Of a stretch of 6,963 nt of DNA, positions 1 through 6,366 are shown in pieces. Origin of the DNA: Candidatus Nanopelagicales bacterium (GTDB lineage: Bacteria; Actinomycetota; Actinomycetes; S36-B12); contig CALKMY010000094.1 of assembly GCA_938091275.1 (NCBI GenBank), forward strand, positions 1 to 6,963. The letters run 5' to 3'. Made by a program: the position numbers and the translations under genes. Position 1 is the stretch's first letter. Each line of letters begins with the position of its first letter. The notes under the pieces are model-generated. The model did no database searches and was not told the DNA's origin. It saw only the letters and a list, made by a program, of their open reading frames with translations.

Positions 1-480
1 GTGCACCAGGTCAGCAATCCGGTCCGCTGGGACCTGTGCATGGAGACCATGGCCGATCTCGGTGTCACCGCGATTCTGGAAATCCCCCCGGCGGGAACGC
101 TGACCGGCCTCGCCAAGCGGGCGCTGCCCGGAGTCGAAACACTTGCGGTCAAGACGCCCGACGATCTCGATGCCGCGTGGGCGATGATCCAGTCCCACGG
201 GACTGCTTCCGACCTGGACTCCAACCCCACCTGGCGCATGCTCGTGGCACCCGGCAAGGGCACGTTCCAACGGACCCTGGACGCGGTCGCCGGAGACGAA
301 CTTCCGCAATCCACGATCGTCGGGAGCGTCGACACTCTTCGTGGTTCGACACCTGTGCACGCACCGCACGGCGGGGTGCTCGTGGAATGGCTGGTCGAGG
401 ACGGGGATCCGGTCTCACCCGGCCAACCCCTCGTGCGCTTGCACCCGATCAGCGATCACAGCGAGGGGGTGTACGCGTGA
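1..480 (+). CDS. fabD: Malonyl-CoA:ACP transacylase, 3' part, with a C-terminal biotin-carrier-like domain
   Basis: The gene enters from the left edge; the GTG at base 1 is probably an internal valine codon, so the true start lies outside. FabD transfers malonyl from CoA to the ACP phosphopantetheine in the cytoplasm, feeding FAS-II. Visible residues 1-67 match the end of the FabD fold: HQVSNPVRW, where Q3 aligns with the active-site Gln250 of E. coli FabD, then LEIPPAGTLTGLAKR, the conserved C-terminal glycine-rich motif. The Ser-His centre lies upstream and is not seen. E. coli FabD ends about 57 residues after this Gln, but here 92 more residues follow. Residues 80-149 look like a biotinyl/lipoyl barrel: VAPGKGTFQR, then VGSVDTLRGSTPV, then VEDGDPVSPGQPLVRL. 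Arg114 replaces the modified lysine. The stop overlaps the fabH start (GTGA, 477-480), implying translational coupling. FabD identity is strong; the role of the extension is unknown. Confidence 0.9.
   Translation: MHQVSNPVRWDLCMETMADLGVTAILEIPPAGTLTGLAKRALPGVETLAVKTPDDLDAAWAMIQSHGTASDLDSNPTWRMLVAPGKGTFQRTLDAVAGDELPQSTIVGSVDTLRGSTPVHAPHGGVLVEWLVEDGDPVSPGQPLVRLHPISDHSEGVYA
463..469 (+). promoter_or_regulatory. Ribosome binding site of fabH
   Basis: The purine run GAGGGGG lies within the last codons of fabD, 7 nt before the GTG at 477. It supports that start over any upstream codon in the same open frame, and reinitiation by ribosomes finishing fabD. Confidence 0.7.
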
Positions 481-1481
481 GCGCACCCATCAAGGCACCC
501 GAGGGCGCACCGTTCGCGCGCATCCTCGCCACGGGCAGCTACCGACCCTCGCGTGTTGTCACCAACGACGAGATCTGCCAGACCATCGATTCATCGGACG
601 AGTGGATCAGGGAACGCTCGGGAATCATCGAACGCCGGTGGGCCAGTGACGACGAGACCGTCGCCACCATGTCCGCCGCCGCTGCCGAGAAAGCCCTCGC
701 CGCCGCAGGGCTCGCCTCCCAGGACATCGACGTCATCATCGTCGCCACCTGCACACACCCGTACCAGACCCCCACGGCCGCGTCGGAGATCGCCAGCATG
801 ATCGGCGTTCCTACCGCCGCGGCCCTAGACATCAGCGCGGCCTGTGCGGGGTTCACCTACGGCTTGTCCATGGCGCAAGACATGATCCGGGGCGGGAGCG
901 CGACGCACGTGCTCCTTATTGGAGCAGAGAAGCTCAGCGTCTTCACCGACATCTACGACCGCAGCACCGCCTTCATATTCGCCGACGGCGCGGGGGCCGT
1001 CGTCGTCGGACCTTCGTCAACACCGGCGATCAGCCCGGTCGTGTGGGGCGGCGATGGCGACCAACTACAGGCGATCAACATGACCCAGAACTGGGTGGAT
1101 TTCAAAGCCAACGGCTTCGACACGTTCCCAGCGATCTCGATGAACGGCCAGCAGGTCTTCCGCTGGGCTGTCTCGGAGATGACCAGGGTGTGCAGACAAT
1201 CACTCGACACCGCCGGCATCACCGTCGAGGACCTCGACGCCTTCATCCCGCATCAAGCCAACAACCGCATCACCGACGCGCTGGTACGTGCCCTCGAACT
1301 CCCGGATTCCGTTGCGGTTGCCCGCGACATCATCACCACCGGCAACACCTCCGCAGCGTCTATCCCGCTGGCCATGGACCGGATGCTTGCCAGTGGAGAG
1401 ATCCACCAGGGAGGAAACGCCCTTCTGGTTGGATTCGGCGCGGGCCTGGTCTTTGCCTCGGAGGTCGTTACCCTTCCCTAG
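477..1481 (+). CDS. fabH: Beta-ketoacyl-ACP synthase III (chain-initiating)
   Basis: A 334-residue thiolase-fold enzyme that condenses an acyl-CoA primer with malonyl-ACP to give 3-ketoacyl-ACP, the first step of FAS-II. The full Cys-His-Asn triad is present: C123 in DISAACAGF, H259 in FIPHQANNR and N290 in TTGNTSAASIP. The C-terminal GFGAGL glycine loop is also intact. Length is normal for the family. I chose the GTG at 477 because the N-terminal FARILATGSYRPSRVV strand follows shortly after it, GAGGGGG at 463-469 is a ribosome site with 7-nt spacing, and the start overlaps the fabD stop by 4 bp. The same frame is open back to about position 36, but that stretch lies inside fabD and has no FabH homology. 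Whether it prefers acetyl-CoA or branched primers cannot be judged from the sequence. Unlike mycobacteria, where fabH is elsewhere, here it sits inside the operon. Confidence 0.96.
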   Translation: MSAPIKAPEGAPFARILATGSYRPSRVVTNDEICQTIDSSDEWIRERSGIIERRWASDDETVATMSAAAAEKALAAAGLASQDIDVIIVATCTHPYQTPTAASEIASMIGVPTAAALDISAACAGFTYGLSMAQDMIRGGSATHVLLIGAEKLSVFTDIYDRSTAFIFADGAGAVVVGPSSTPAISPVVWGGDGDQLQAINMTQNWVDFKANGFDTFPAISMNGQQVFRWAVSEMTRVCRQSLDTAGITVEDLDAFIPHQANNRITDALVRALELPDSVAVARDIITTGNTSAASIPLAMDRMLASGEIHQGGNALLVGFGAGLVFASEVVTLP

Positions 1482-1537
1482 CCCCACACGCACCGACGTC
1501 CGGGAGTCAGATACAACTACATAGTTCGCCACAACGA

Positions 1538-1554
1538 CGACGGAAGTCCCGTCG
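1538..1554 (+). promoter_or_regulatory. Possible leader hairpin just upstream of acpP
   Basis: CGACGG (1538-1543) and CCGTCG (1549-1554) form a perfect 6-bp stem with a 5-nt loop in the 91-bp fabH-acpP gap. It ends 6 nt before the AAAGGGA ribosome site at 1561-1567. No U-run follows, so it does not look like an intrinsic terminator. Possible roles are protecting an RNA processing end or tuning acpP translation. A more AT-rich patch at 1508-1525 (containing CATAGT) could be a weak internal promoter -10 region, but no convincing -35 is visible. Confidence 0.3.
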
Positions 1555-1572
1555 CCAACGAAAGGGAAACAC

Positions 1573-1812
1573 ATGAGTCAGCAGGAAATCCTCGCCGGCC
1601 TCGCCGCGATCGTGAACGAGGTAGCCGGAGTCCCCGTGGAGGATGTCCAGCCGGACAAGTCATTCGTCGACGATCTGGATGTCGACTCACTGTCGATGGT
1701 CGAGGTTGTGATGGCCTCGGAGGATAAGTGGGGCGTCAAGATCCCCGACGAGGAAGTCAAGAACCTCAAGACCGTCGGTGACGCTGTCGCCTACATCGAA
1801 GCCAACTCATAA
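1573..1812 (+). CDS. acpP: Acyl carrier protein
   Basis: A 79-residue acidic four-helix carrier protein that holds growing fatty-acyl chains on a phosphopantetheine arm. The attachment serine is S39 in the DDLDVDSLSMVEVV motif that opens helix II. Helix III (IPDEEVKNLKTVGDAV) is typical of the family, and the length is standard. The ATG start has AAAGGGA at 1561-1567, with 5 nt between it and the start. It is the only gene of the operon with sizeable gaps on both sides (91 bp before, 75 bp after), each containing a potential hairpin. This fits the common need for ACP to be made in molar excess over its enzymes, although the link to the hairpins is inference. A holo-ACP synthase to add the arm must be encoded elsewhere. 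Confidence 0.97.
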   Translation: MSQQEILAGLAAIVNEVAGVPVEDVQPDKSFVDDLDVDSLSMVEVVMASEDKWGVKIPDEEVKNLKTVGDAVAYIEANS

Positions 1813-1813
1813 G

Positions 1814-1826
1814 CCCGCGGAGCGGG
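1814..1826 (+). promoter_or_regulatory. Short GC hairpin right after the acpP stop
   Basis: CCCGC and GCGGG form a 5-bp stem with a GGA loop, beginning 2 nt after the TAA of acpP. It has no T-tract, so it is at most a weak attenuator or a 3' stabilising structure separating acpP from fabF. In GC-rich DNA a stem this short can also arise by chance. Confidence 0.22.
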
Positions 1827-1874
1827 GCGCACAGCCGTCGAGGTTCGTCACGACCCGCACCCGTGAGATGTGTC

Positions 1875-1880
1875 AGGGAG
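1875..1880 (+). promoter_or_regulatory. Ribosome binding site that sets the fabF start
   Basis: AGGGAG lies 7 nt before the GTG at 1888. An earlier in-frame GTG at 1870 would put this site inside the coding region and has no comparable site of its own. The 1888 start also gives the usual FabF N-terminus (MSTPEVVVTGVGMTTPVG). Confidence 0.75.
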
Positions 1881-1887
1881 TCGCACA

Positions 1888-3123
1888 GTGAGCACGCCAG
1901 AGGTAGTCGTCACCGGTGTGGGAATGACCACGCCGGTCGGCGGAGACGTCGCCAGTAGTTGGTCGGCCATTCTCGCTGGACAATCGGGGGTCCGCCCGAT
2001 CGACGCAGAGTGGATTGCCGAGCAGCCGGCACGAATCGCGGGTCAGCTCGCGGTGGAGCCGTCCGAGGTGCTGACCAAAGTCGAAACACGCCGACTCGAC
2101 CGCTCCCAGCAGGCAGCGGTCATCGCCGCTCGAGAGGCGTGGCAGGACGCAGGCGCACCCGCGGTGGAACCCGAGCGCCTGGGCACCGTCATCGGCACCG
2201 GGATCGGTGGGGTTACCAGCCTGCTCGAGGCGTACGACACGTTGAACGAGCGTGGATGGTCACGCGTATCCCCACACATGGTCACGATGATCATGCCCAA
2301 CGGGCCGGCCGCCGTGGTCGGCCTGGAGATCGGCGCCCGCGCCGGAGTGCACTCTCCGGTCAGCGCGTGTGCATCCGGAGCTGAGGCAATTGCAAACGCC
2401 GCCCGGATGATCCGCGATGGTCGGGCCGATGTTGTGCTCACCGGCGGCACCGAAGCAGTGATCTGTGGAATCACCATGGCGGGCTTCTCCGCCATGCGTG
2501 CACTCTCGACTCGAAACGACGACCCCACCGCAGCCTCTCGTCCGTACGACACCGATCGTGATGGCTTCGTCATGGGCGAGGGAGCCGGCATCGTTGTGCT
2601 GGAGTCTCGCGATCATGCCAAGGCTCGCGGAGCCAACATTTACGGCGTGTATGGCGGGGCAGGCATGACGTCCGACGGTCATCACATTGCCCAACCCGAT
2701 CCCGAGGGTGCTGGCGCCGCCCGCGCGATGACCGCAGCCCTTGCGGACGCAGGGGTCTCTGCTGCCGACGTTTACCACGTGAACGCGCACGCCACGTCCA
2801 CTCCGCAGGGGGACATCGCCGAGGCCGTGGCCATTCGCCGGGCCCTGGGGTCGGATGCCGATCAAGCGCTGGTCACCGGTACGAAGTCGATGACCGGCCA
2901 CCTGCTCGGTGGGGCGGGCGCCATCGAATCGATCTTCACGATTCTGGCCCTTCGGGACCGCACCGCACCCCCCACCATCAACCTCGAGAACATAGATCCC
3001 GAGATCCATATCCCGGTCGCGGCCAATTCCCCCCACGAGCTGCCGTCGGGCGACATCGCCGCCCTGAACAACTCGTTTGGTTTCGGCGGCCACGACGTCG
3101 CCCTCGTCTTCCGGAGCGCCTAA
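1888..3123 (+). CDS. fabF: Beta-ketoacyl-ACP synthase II (FabF/KasA type)
   Basis: A 411-residue elongating condensing enzyme: it takes acyl-ACP and malonyl-ACP and extends the chain by two carbons with loss of CO2. The catalytic Cys-His-His set is intact: C161 in SPVSACASGAEA, H301 in VNAHATSTPQGD and H338 in KSMTGHLLGG, with the conserved K333 before the last one. The C-terminal glycine-rich segment NNSFGFGGHDVALVF is close to the usual form, with Asp where Asn is more usual. Length is normal. The GTG at 1888 was chosen for its ribosome site; an alternative GTG at 1870 would add six residues. The gene stops with TAA and accD begins at the very next base. Only one such synthase is present here, whereas mycobacteria carry two (kasA and kasB) at the equivalent place. 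Confidence 0.96.
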   Translation: MSTPEVVVTGVGMTTPVGGDVASSWSAILAGQSGVRPIDAEWIAEQPARIAGQLAVEPSEVLTKVETRRLDRSQQAAVIAAREAWQDAGAPAVEPERLGTVIGTGIGGVTSLLEAYDTLNERGWSRVSPHMVTMIMPNGPAAVVGLEIGARAGVHSPVSACASGAEAIANAARMIRDGRADVVLTGGTEAVICGITMAGFSAMRALSTRNDDPTAASRPYDTDRDGFVMGEGAGIVVLESRDHAKARGANIYGVYGGAGMTSDGHHIAQPDPEGAGAARAMTAALADAGVSAADVYHVNAHATSTPQGDIAEAVAIRRALGSDADQALVTGTKSMTGHLLGGAGAIESIFTILALRDRTAPPTINLENIDPEIHIPVAANSPHELPSGDIAALNNSFGFGGHDVALVFRSA

Positions 3124-4563
3124 GTGACCGCACCCACGACTGCATCGAGCACCGCATCGAACGCGGCATCGCCGGAGTCCACCGAGGTAGATCCGCGCTC
3201 ACCCACGGTTCGCCTCGGAATGTTCTTCGACGACGGTGAGTTCGAACTCGTTACTCCCCCGGACGACCGAGGCGTGCTCGTCGCCGTCGGCCGGGTGGCG
3301 GGCGGGCCCTGCGTCGCGTTCGCAACCGACCCCACGGTTCAAGGTGGGGCGATGGGCAACGACGGTTGCCGCGCCATCGTCACCGCGTACGACCGAGCCT
3401 TCGCCGACTCGGTGCCGGTGGTGGGAATCTGGCATTCCGGTGGTGCGCGTCTGCGAGAAGGTGTGCTGAGCCTCGACGCCGTCGGCCGTGTCTTCGCCGC
3501 GATGACCAGAGCCTCGGGGAAGGTCCCGCAGATCTCCGTCGTCCTCGGCCCTGCTGCCGGTGGCGCCGCCTACGGTCCCGCGCTGACGGATCTGGTGATC
3601 CTTGGCCCCAAGGGTCGCATCTTTGTCACCGGCCCGGAAGTCGTGAAGTCGGTCACCGGTGAGGCGGTCGACATGGACATCCTCGGCGGCCCGGAGCCGC
3701 ACGGACGACGCAGCGGCGTCGTGCACATCACCACCGACACCGATCAAGGTGCGCTCGATGAGGCACGCACACTGGTGAGCCTGCTCGAGCAGCAGGGTTC
3801 CATGAACGTCGAGAGCGTCGAGGACACCGATCTCGGCGCGCTCATGCCGGAATCATCACGCCGGGCCTACGACGTGCACCCGTTGATTGAGGGATTCGTC
3901 GATCACGGAACCTTCACCGAATTGCACGCCAAATGGGCGCCCAACATCGTCGTCGGTCTGGGGCGCCTCGGCGGGCGCACTGTGGGCGTCATCGCAAACA
4001 ACCCCTTGCGCCTCGGTGGATGCCTGGACTCTTCGAGTGCTGAGAAGGCATCGCGCTTCGTGCGTATGTGCGACGCCTTCGCAGTGCCGCTGGTCGTCCT
4101 TGTCGACGTTCCCGGCTATCTTCCCGGCCTCGGACAGGAATGGGAAGGTGTCGTGCGTCGCGGTGCCAAGCTCCTGCATGCGTTCGCCGAGTGCGTCGTC
4201 CCCCGCGTCACCGTCGTCACTCGCAAGGCCTACGGCGGCGCCTACGTCGCGATGAATTCGGCCTCGCTGGGAGCGACCAAGGTGTTCGCCTGGCCCAATG
4301 CCGAGGTGGCCGTCATGGGTGCCGTCGCCGCGATCCGCATTCTGCACCGCAAGCGTCTCGCCGAGGTCCCGCCCGAGTCCCGCGAGCAGGTGGAACTCGA
4401 ACTCGCAGCGGAGCACGAGGTGATTTCCGGGGGGATCAAGCGCGCGGTTGAGATGGGCGTCGTGCACGACGTGGTCGATCCCATCGCGACCAAACGTGCC
4501 GTGGCTCAAGTCCTGTGGGACACCCCGGGGGTTCGCGGGCAGCACGGCAACATTCCGCTGTAG
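3124..4563 (+). CDS. accD: Acyl-CoA carboxylase carboxyltransferase (beta) subunit, AccD6/PccB type
   Basis: This 479-residue protein has tandem crotonase-fold halves. It transfers CO2 from biotin on a separate alpha (biotin carboxylase-carrier) subunit to an acyl-CoA, most likely acetyl-CoA to give malonyl-CoA for this operon. The N-half has HSGGARLREGV (104-114) and the acyl-CoA loop GPAAGGAAYGPA (142-153). The C-half has the biotin-side motifs VDVPGYLPG (327-335) and RKAYGGAYVAMNS (367-379). It is shorter than typical PccB (about 530) and close to mycobacterial AccD6 (473). Residue V375 lies where propionyl-preferring PccB enzymes carry a specificity Asp (Asp422 in Streptomyces PccB). A Ser/Thr/Ala-rich N-terminal tail (2-19) is probably disordered. 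The GTG start directly follows the fabF stop, with CCGGAG at 3111-3116 as ribosome site. No alpha subunit is encoded here. The family is certain; acetyl over propionyl preference is inferred. Confidence 0.93.
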   Translation: MTAPTTASSTASNAASPESTEVDPRSPTVRLGMFFDDGEFELVTPPDDRGVLVAVGRVAGGPCVAFATDPTVQGGAMGNDGCRAIVTAYDRAFADSVPVVGIWHSGGARLREGVLSLDAVGRVFAAMTRASGKVPQISVVLGPAAGGAAYGPALTDLVILGPKGRIFVTGPEVVKSVTGEAVDMDILGGPEPHGRRSGVVHITTDTDQGALDEARTLVSLLEQQGSMNVESVEDTDLGALMPESSRRAYDVHPLIEGFVDHGTFTELHAKWAPNIVVGLGRLGGRTVGVIANNPLRLGGCLDSSSAEKASRFVRMCDAFAVPLVVLVDVPGYLPGLGQEWEGVVRRGAKLLHAFAECVVPRVTVVTRKAYGGAYVAMNSASLGATKVFAWPNAEVAVMGAVAAIRILHRKRLAEVPPESREQVELELAAEHEVISGGIKRAVEMGVVHDVVDPIATKRAVAQVLWDTPGVRGQHGNIPL

Positions 4564-4567
4564 ATCG

Positions 4568-4681
4568 TCAGGCCCGCACAACGTCGACGTCGTAGGCACC
4601 AAGTTGCGGGTCACGACTGAGAATGACCCAGCTTTCCTCCATCGCTTGCGCAACGAGCATGCGATCGAACGGATCTAGGAG
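4568..4681 (-). pseudogene. C-terminal remnant of a PIN-domain (VapC-like) toxin
   Basis: Read on the minus strand, these 37 codons plus TGA begin LLDPFDRMLVAQAMEES, continue WVILSRDPQLGAYDV and end VDVVRA. This matches the last third of type II VapC toxins, whose signature is DPFDR(M/L)(L/I)xAQA followed by a (T/S)xD element and a short final strand. Two of the family's four acidic metal ligands are represented (in DPFDR and SRD). The N-terminal two thirds, with the first catalytic Asp, is absent: just upstream lies the stop codon of moeZ, in the same frame. No ribosome site or antitoxin is seen; the first in-frame ATG (4658-4660) would give only 30 residues. I read it as a decayed, non-functional toxin gene squeezed into the 136-bp gap between convergent accD and moeZ. 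A chance match is possible but unlikely given the motif order. Confidence 0.7.
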
Positions 4682-4699
4682 ACGCACTCCCCGGGGAAA

Positions 4700-5887
4700 T
4701 CAGTACGTCGGCTTGTCCGGTTCGAACTCCGAAACCCAGGCGTTGATGCCACCACCGACGTGAATTGCATCGAATCCGGCTCCCTTTGCGGCCACGAGCG
4801 CTTCTGCAGATCGACCACCCGACCTGCAGTAGAGAACCACCTGCTTGTCCTGCGGCAACTTCTCAAAGGCCTCTCCCGTGAGGAATTGACCTTTGGGGAT
4901 GAATTCCGAACCGTCGATAGCGACGATGCTCCACTCGACCGGCTCGCGAACATCCACGAGCACAAAATCCCGACTGCCGGCGGCCCGCTCGTCGAGCATG
5001 GCCTTCAAGTCGTGCACGGAAATCGTGAAGTCCTGGACTGCGTCCGCCGCCGAATCTGGGGTCACACCGCAGAATAACTCGTAGTCGATCAGTTCGGTCA
5101 CCGTCGGGGTGTCCCCGCATGCGACGCAATTCGGATCCTTGCGGATGGTCACCTGGCGGTAATCCATCTCACGGGCGTCGTAGACCATGAGTCGTCCCAG
5201 CAGTGAGTCTCCGACTCCGGTGATGAGCTTGATGGCCTCGGTCACTTGGATGGAGCCGATCGACGCGCACAGCACGCCGAGGACGCCGCCCTCCGCGCAC
5301 GAGGGCACCATCCCCGGTGGAGGGGGGTCGGGGTACAAGCACCGGTAGCACGGTCCGTTCTCAGCCCAGAACACCGACGCTTGGCCGTCAAAACGGTAGA
5401 TCGACCCCCAAACGTACGGCTTTCCCAGGAGCACGCACGCATCATTGACCAAATAGCGGGTGGCGAAGTTGTCCGTGCCGTCAACGATCAGGTCGTACTG
5501 CGCGAATAGCTCCATCGCGTTGGAGGAATCCAGGCGCTCGGTGTGCAGGTTCACCTGCACGAAGGGGTTGATCTCCGTGACCGACTCACGAGCACTCTCC
5601 GCTTTGGAACGTCCAACGTCACTATGCCCATGAATGATCTGGCGTTGCAGGTTCGATTCGTCGACGACGTCAAACTCGATGATGCCGAGGGTGCCCACAC
5701 CTGCTGCTGCCAGATACATCAACGCCGGTGATCCGAGGCCACCCGCGCCAACACACAGCACCCGAGCGTTCTTCAAGCGCTTCTGCCCGTCCATCCCCAC
5801 GTCGGGGATGATGAGGTGGCGGCTGTATCGGCGAACCTCGTCCATGGAGAGGTCGCCGGCCGGCGCAACCAATGGCGGCAGACTCAC
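4700..5887 (-). CDS. moeZ: MoeZ-type adenylyltransferase/sulfurtransferase (ThiF/MoeB domain plus rhodanese domain)
   Basis: A 395-residue cytoplasmic enzyme that adenylates the C-terminal Gly-Gly of small sulfur-carrier proteins and then converts it to a thiocarboxylate. In mycobacteria the homologue serves molybdopterin synthase (MoaD) and the CysO cysteine pathway. The N-terminal E1-like domain (about 15-265) has the ATP loop GAGGLGSP (47-54), RxxxH-type region QRQIIHGHSDVGRSK, DGTDN (136-140), and zinc pairs C180/C183 and C254/C257. CAEGGVLG (197-204) holds the conserved Cys of MoeB-like proteins. The rhodanese domain (about 288-390) has VDVREPVEW and the persulfide loop CRSGGRS with C354. 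Length matches M. tuberculosis MoeZ (about 390). The GTG start at 5887 was chosen for its GAGGAG site 5 nt upstream; a TTG at 5926 is in frame but would place that site inside the gene. No carrier protein is encoded nearby, so its partner cannot be inferred here. Confidence 0.95.
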   Translation of the reverse strand: MSLPPLVAPAGDLSMDEVRRYSRHLIIPDVGMDGQKRLKNARVLCVGAGGLGSPALMYLAAAGVGTLGIIEFDVVDESNLQRQIIHGHSDVGRSKAESARESVTEINPFVQVNLHTERLDSSNAMELFAQYDLIVDGTDNFATRYLVNDACVLLGKPYVWGSIYRFDGQASVFWAENGPCYRCLYPDPPPPGMVPSCAEGGVLGVLCASIGSIQVTEAIKLITGVGDSLLGRLMVYDAREMDYRQVTIRKDPNCVACGDTPTVTELIDYELFCGVTPDSAADAVQDFTISVHDLKAMLDERAAGSRDFVLVDVREPVEWSIVAIDGSEFIPKGQFLTGEAFEKLPQDKQVVLYCRSGGRSAEALVAAKGAGFDAIHVGGGINAWVSEFEPDKPTY

Positions 5888-5892
5888 GGCAT

Positions 5893-5898
5893 CTCCTC
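5893..5898 (-). promoter_or_regulatory. Ribosome binding site that sets the moeZ start
   Basis: On the minus strand GAGGAG lies 5 nt before the GTG at 5887-5885. This is the best such site in the 116-bp mazF-moeZ gap and favours this start over the in-frame TTG 39 bases upstream. No clear promoter was found in the gap. Confidence 0.7.
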
Positions 5899-6003
5899 GA
5901 TTCAACCGAGCTGCTTGATCCTGCAACGAAGGCTAACGACTCCTCACTGATCAGCATTCCCACCCTCGACACTTGACGACCCCTCGAACGAAGGCCGCCA
6001 GCC

Positions 6004-6366
6004 CTAGGTCGGCCGCCCCATCATCTGTGCCATGCCCTTTTCGATGGACTTCCATATCGATGACGGGATTGCTCCCTCCACGGGACCCAACTCCCACTTA
6101 TTCACGGTGTGAAGCGCCCATAGTTGGACGACGGAATCCCTCATAAGGCCGGCCACAGCGGCCGGGACGAAAACACCACCGGGTAAAGATGCAACGCTTG
6201 TTCGACTTGTTACCGCAGCGATGACCGTCGTGCGCAGCCGCGAGTGGTTGAGTTCATCGCCTTGAATGACTACTGCCGGCCGTCTTCCTTGGGGTTCAGA
6301 GCCGATTGCCGTGCCGAAGTCGTACCAACGAACCTGTCCTTGCGAAACTGGATCAGGAGTCGACAT
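6004..6366 (-). CDS. mazF: MazF/PemK-family endoribonuclease toxin
   Basis: A 120-residue toxin of a type II toxin-antitoxin pair, predicted to cut mRNA at short sequence motifs. Family landmarks appear in order: GQVRWYDFG (10-18), GSEPQGRRPAVVIQGDELN (22-40), VIAAVTSRT (48-56), LPGGVFVPA (61-69) and DSVVQLWALHTVNKWEL (77-93). R29 and T53 align with the Arg and Thr used for RNA cleavage in Bacillus MazF, so the enzyme looks intact. The ATG at 6366 sits inside the 3' end of the antitoxin gene (14-bp overlap). A GGGAGG run at 6370-6375 lies only 3 nt before it, and a second GGGAG at 6377-6381 gives more normal spacing. Coding DNA here looks less GC-rich than the fatty-acid operon, consistent with transfer. 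The cleavage motif cannot be predicted. Confidence 0.92.
   Translation of the reverse strand: MSTPDPVSQGQVRWYDFGTAIGSEPQGRRPAVVIQGDELNHSRLRTTVIAAVTSRTSVASLPGGVFVPAAVAGLMRDSVVQLWALHTVNKWELGPVEGAIPSSIWKSIEKGMAQMMGRPT

Noticed and set aside
36..476. Open frame extending fabH upstream by 147 codons
   Set aside because: It lies wholly inside fabD in another frame, encodes an Arg/Gly-rich low-quality peptide and lacks FabH similarity; the GTG at 477 has a ribosome site.
2260..3093. 277-codon open frame on the minus strand inside fabF
   Set aside because: It is antisense to a clearly conserved gene; its composition is that of a complementary-strand shadow in GC-rich DNA and no domain is recognisable.
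3856..4653. 265-codon open frame on the minus strand across the end of accD
   Set aside because: It is antisense to conserved AccD motifs and in a different frame from the PIN remnant; no recognisable domain.
4688..4697. Palindrome TCCCCGGGGA after the moeZ stop as a terminator
   Set aside because: There is no loop and no T-tract, so it cannot form a normal terminator hairpin; no convincing terminator was found between accD and moeZ.
5888..5926. TTG at 5926 as the moeZ start
   Set aside because: It would bury the strong GAGGAG ribosome site within the gene and adds residues not typical of the family.
5990..6020. Stem GGCCG/CGGCC around the mazF stop as a terminator
   Set aside because: Only a 5-bp stem with a 12-nt loop and no T-run; expected by chance at this GC content.
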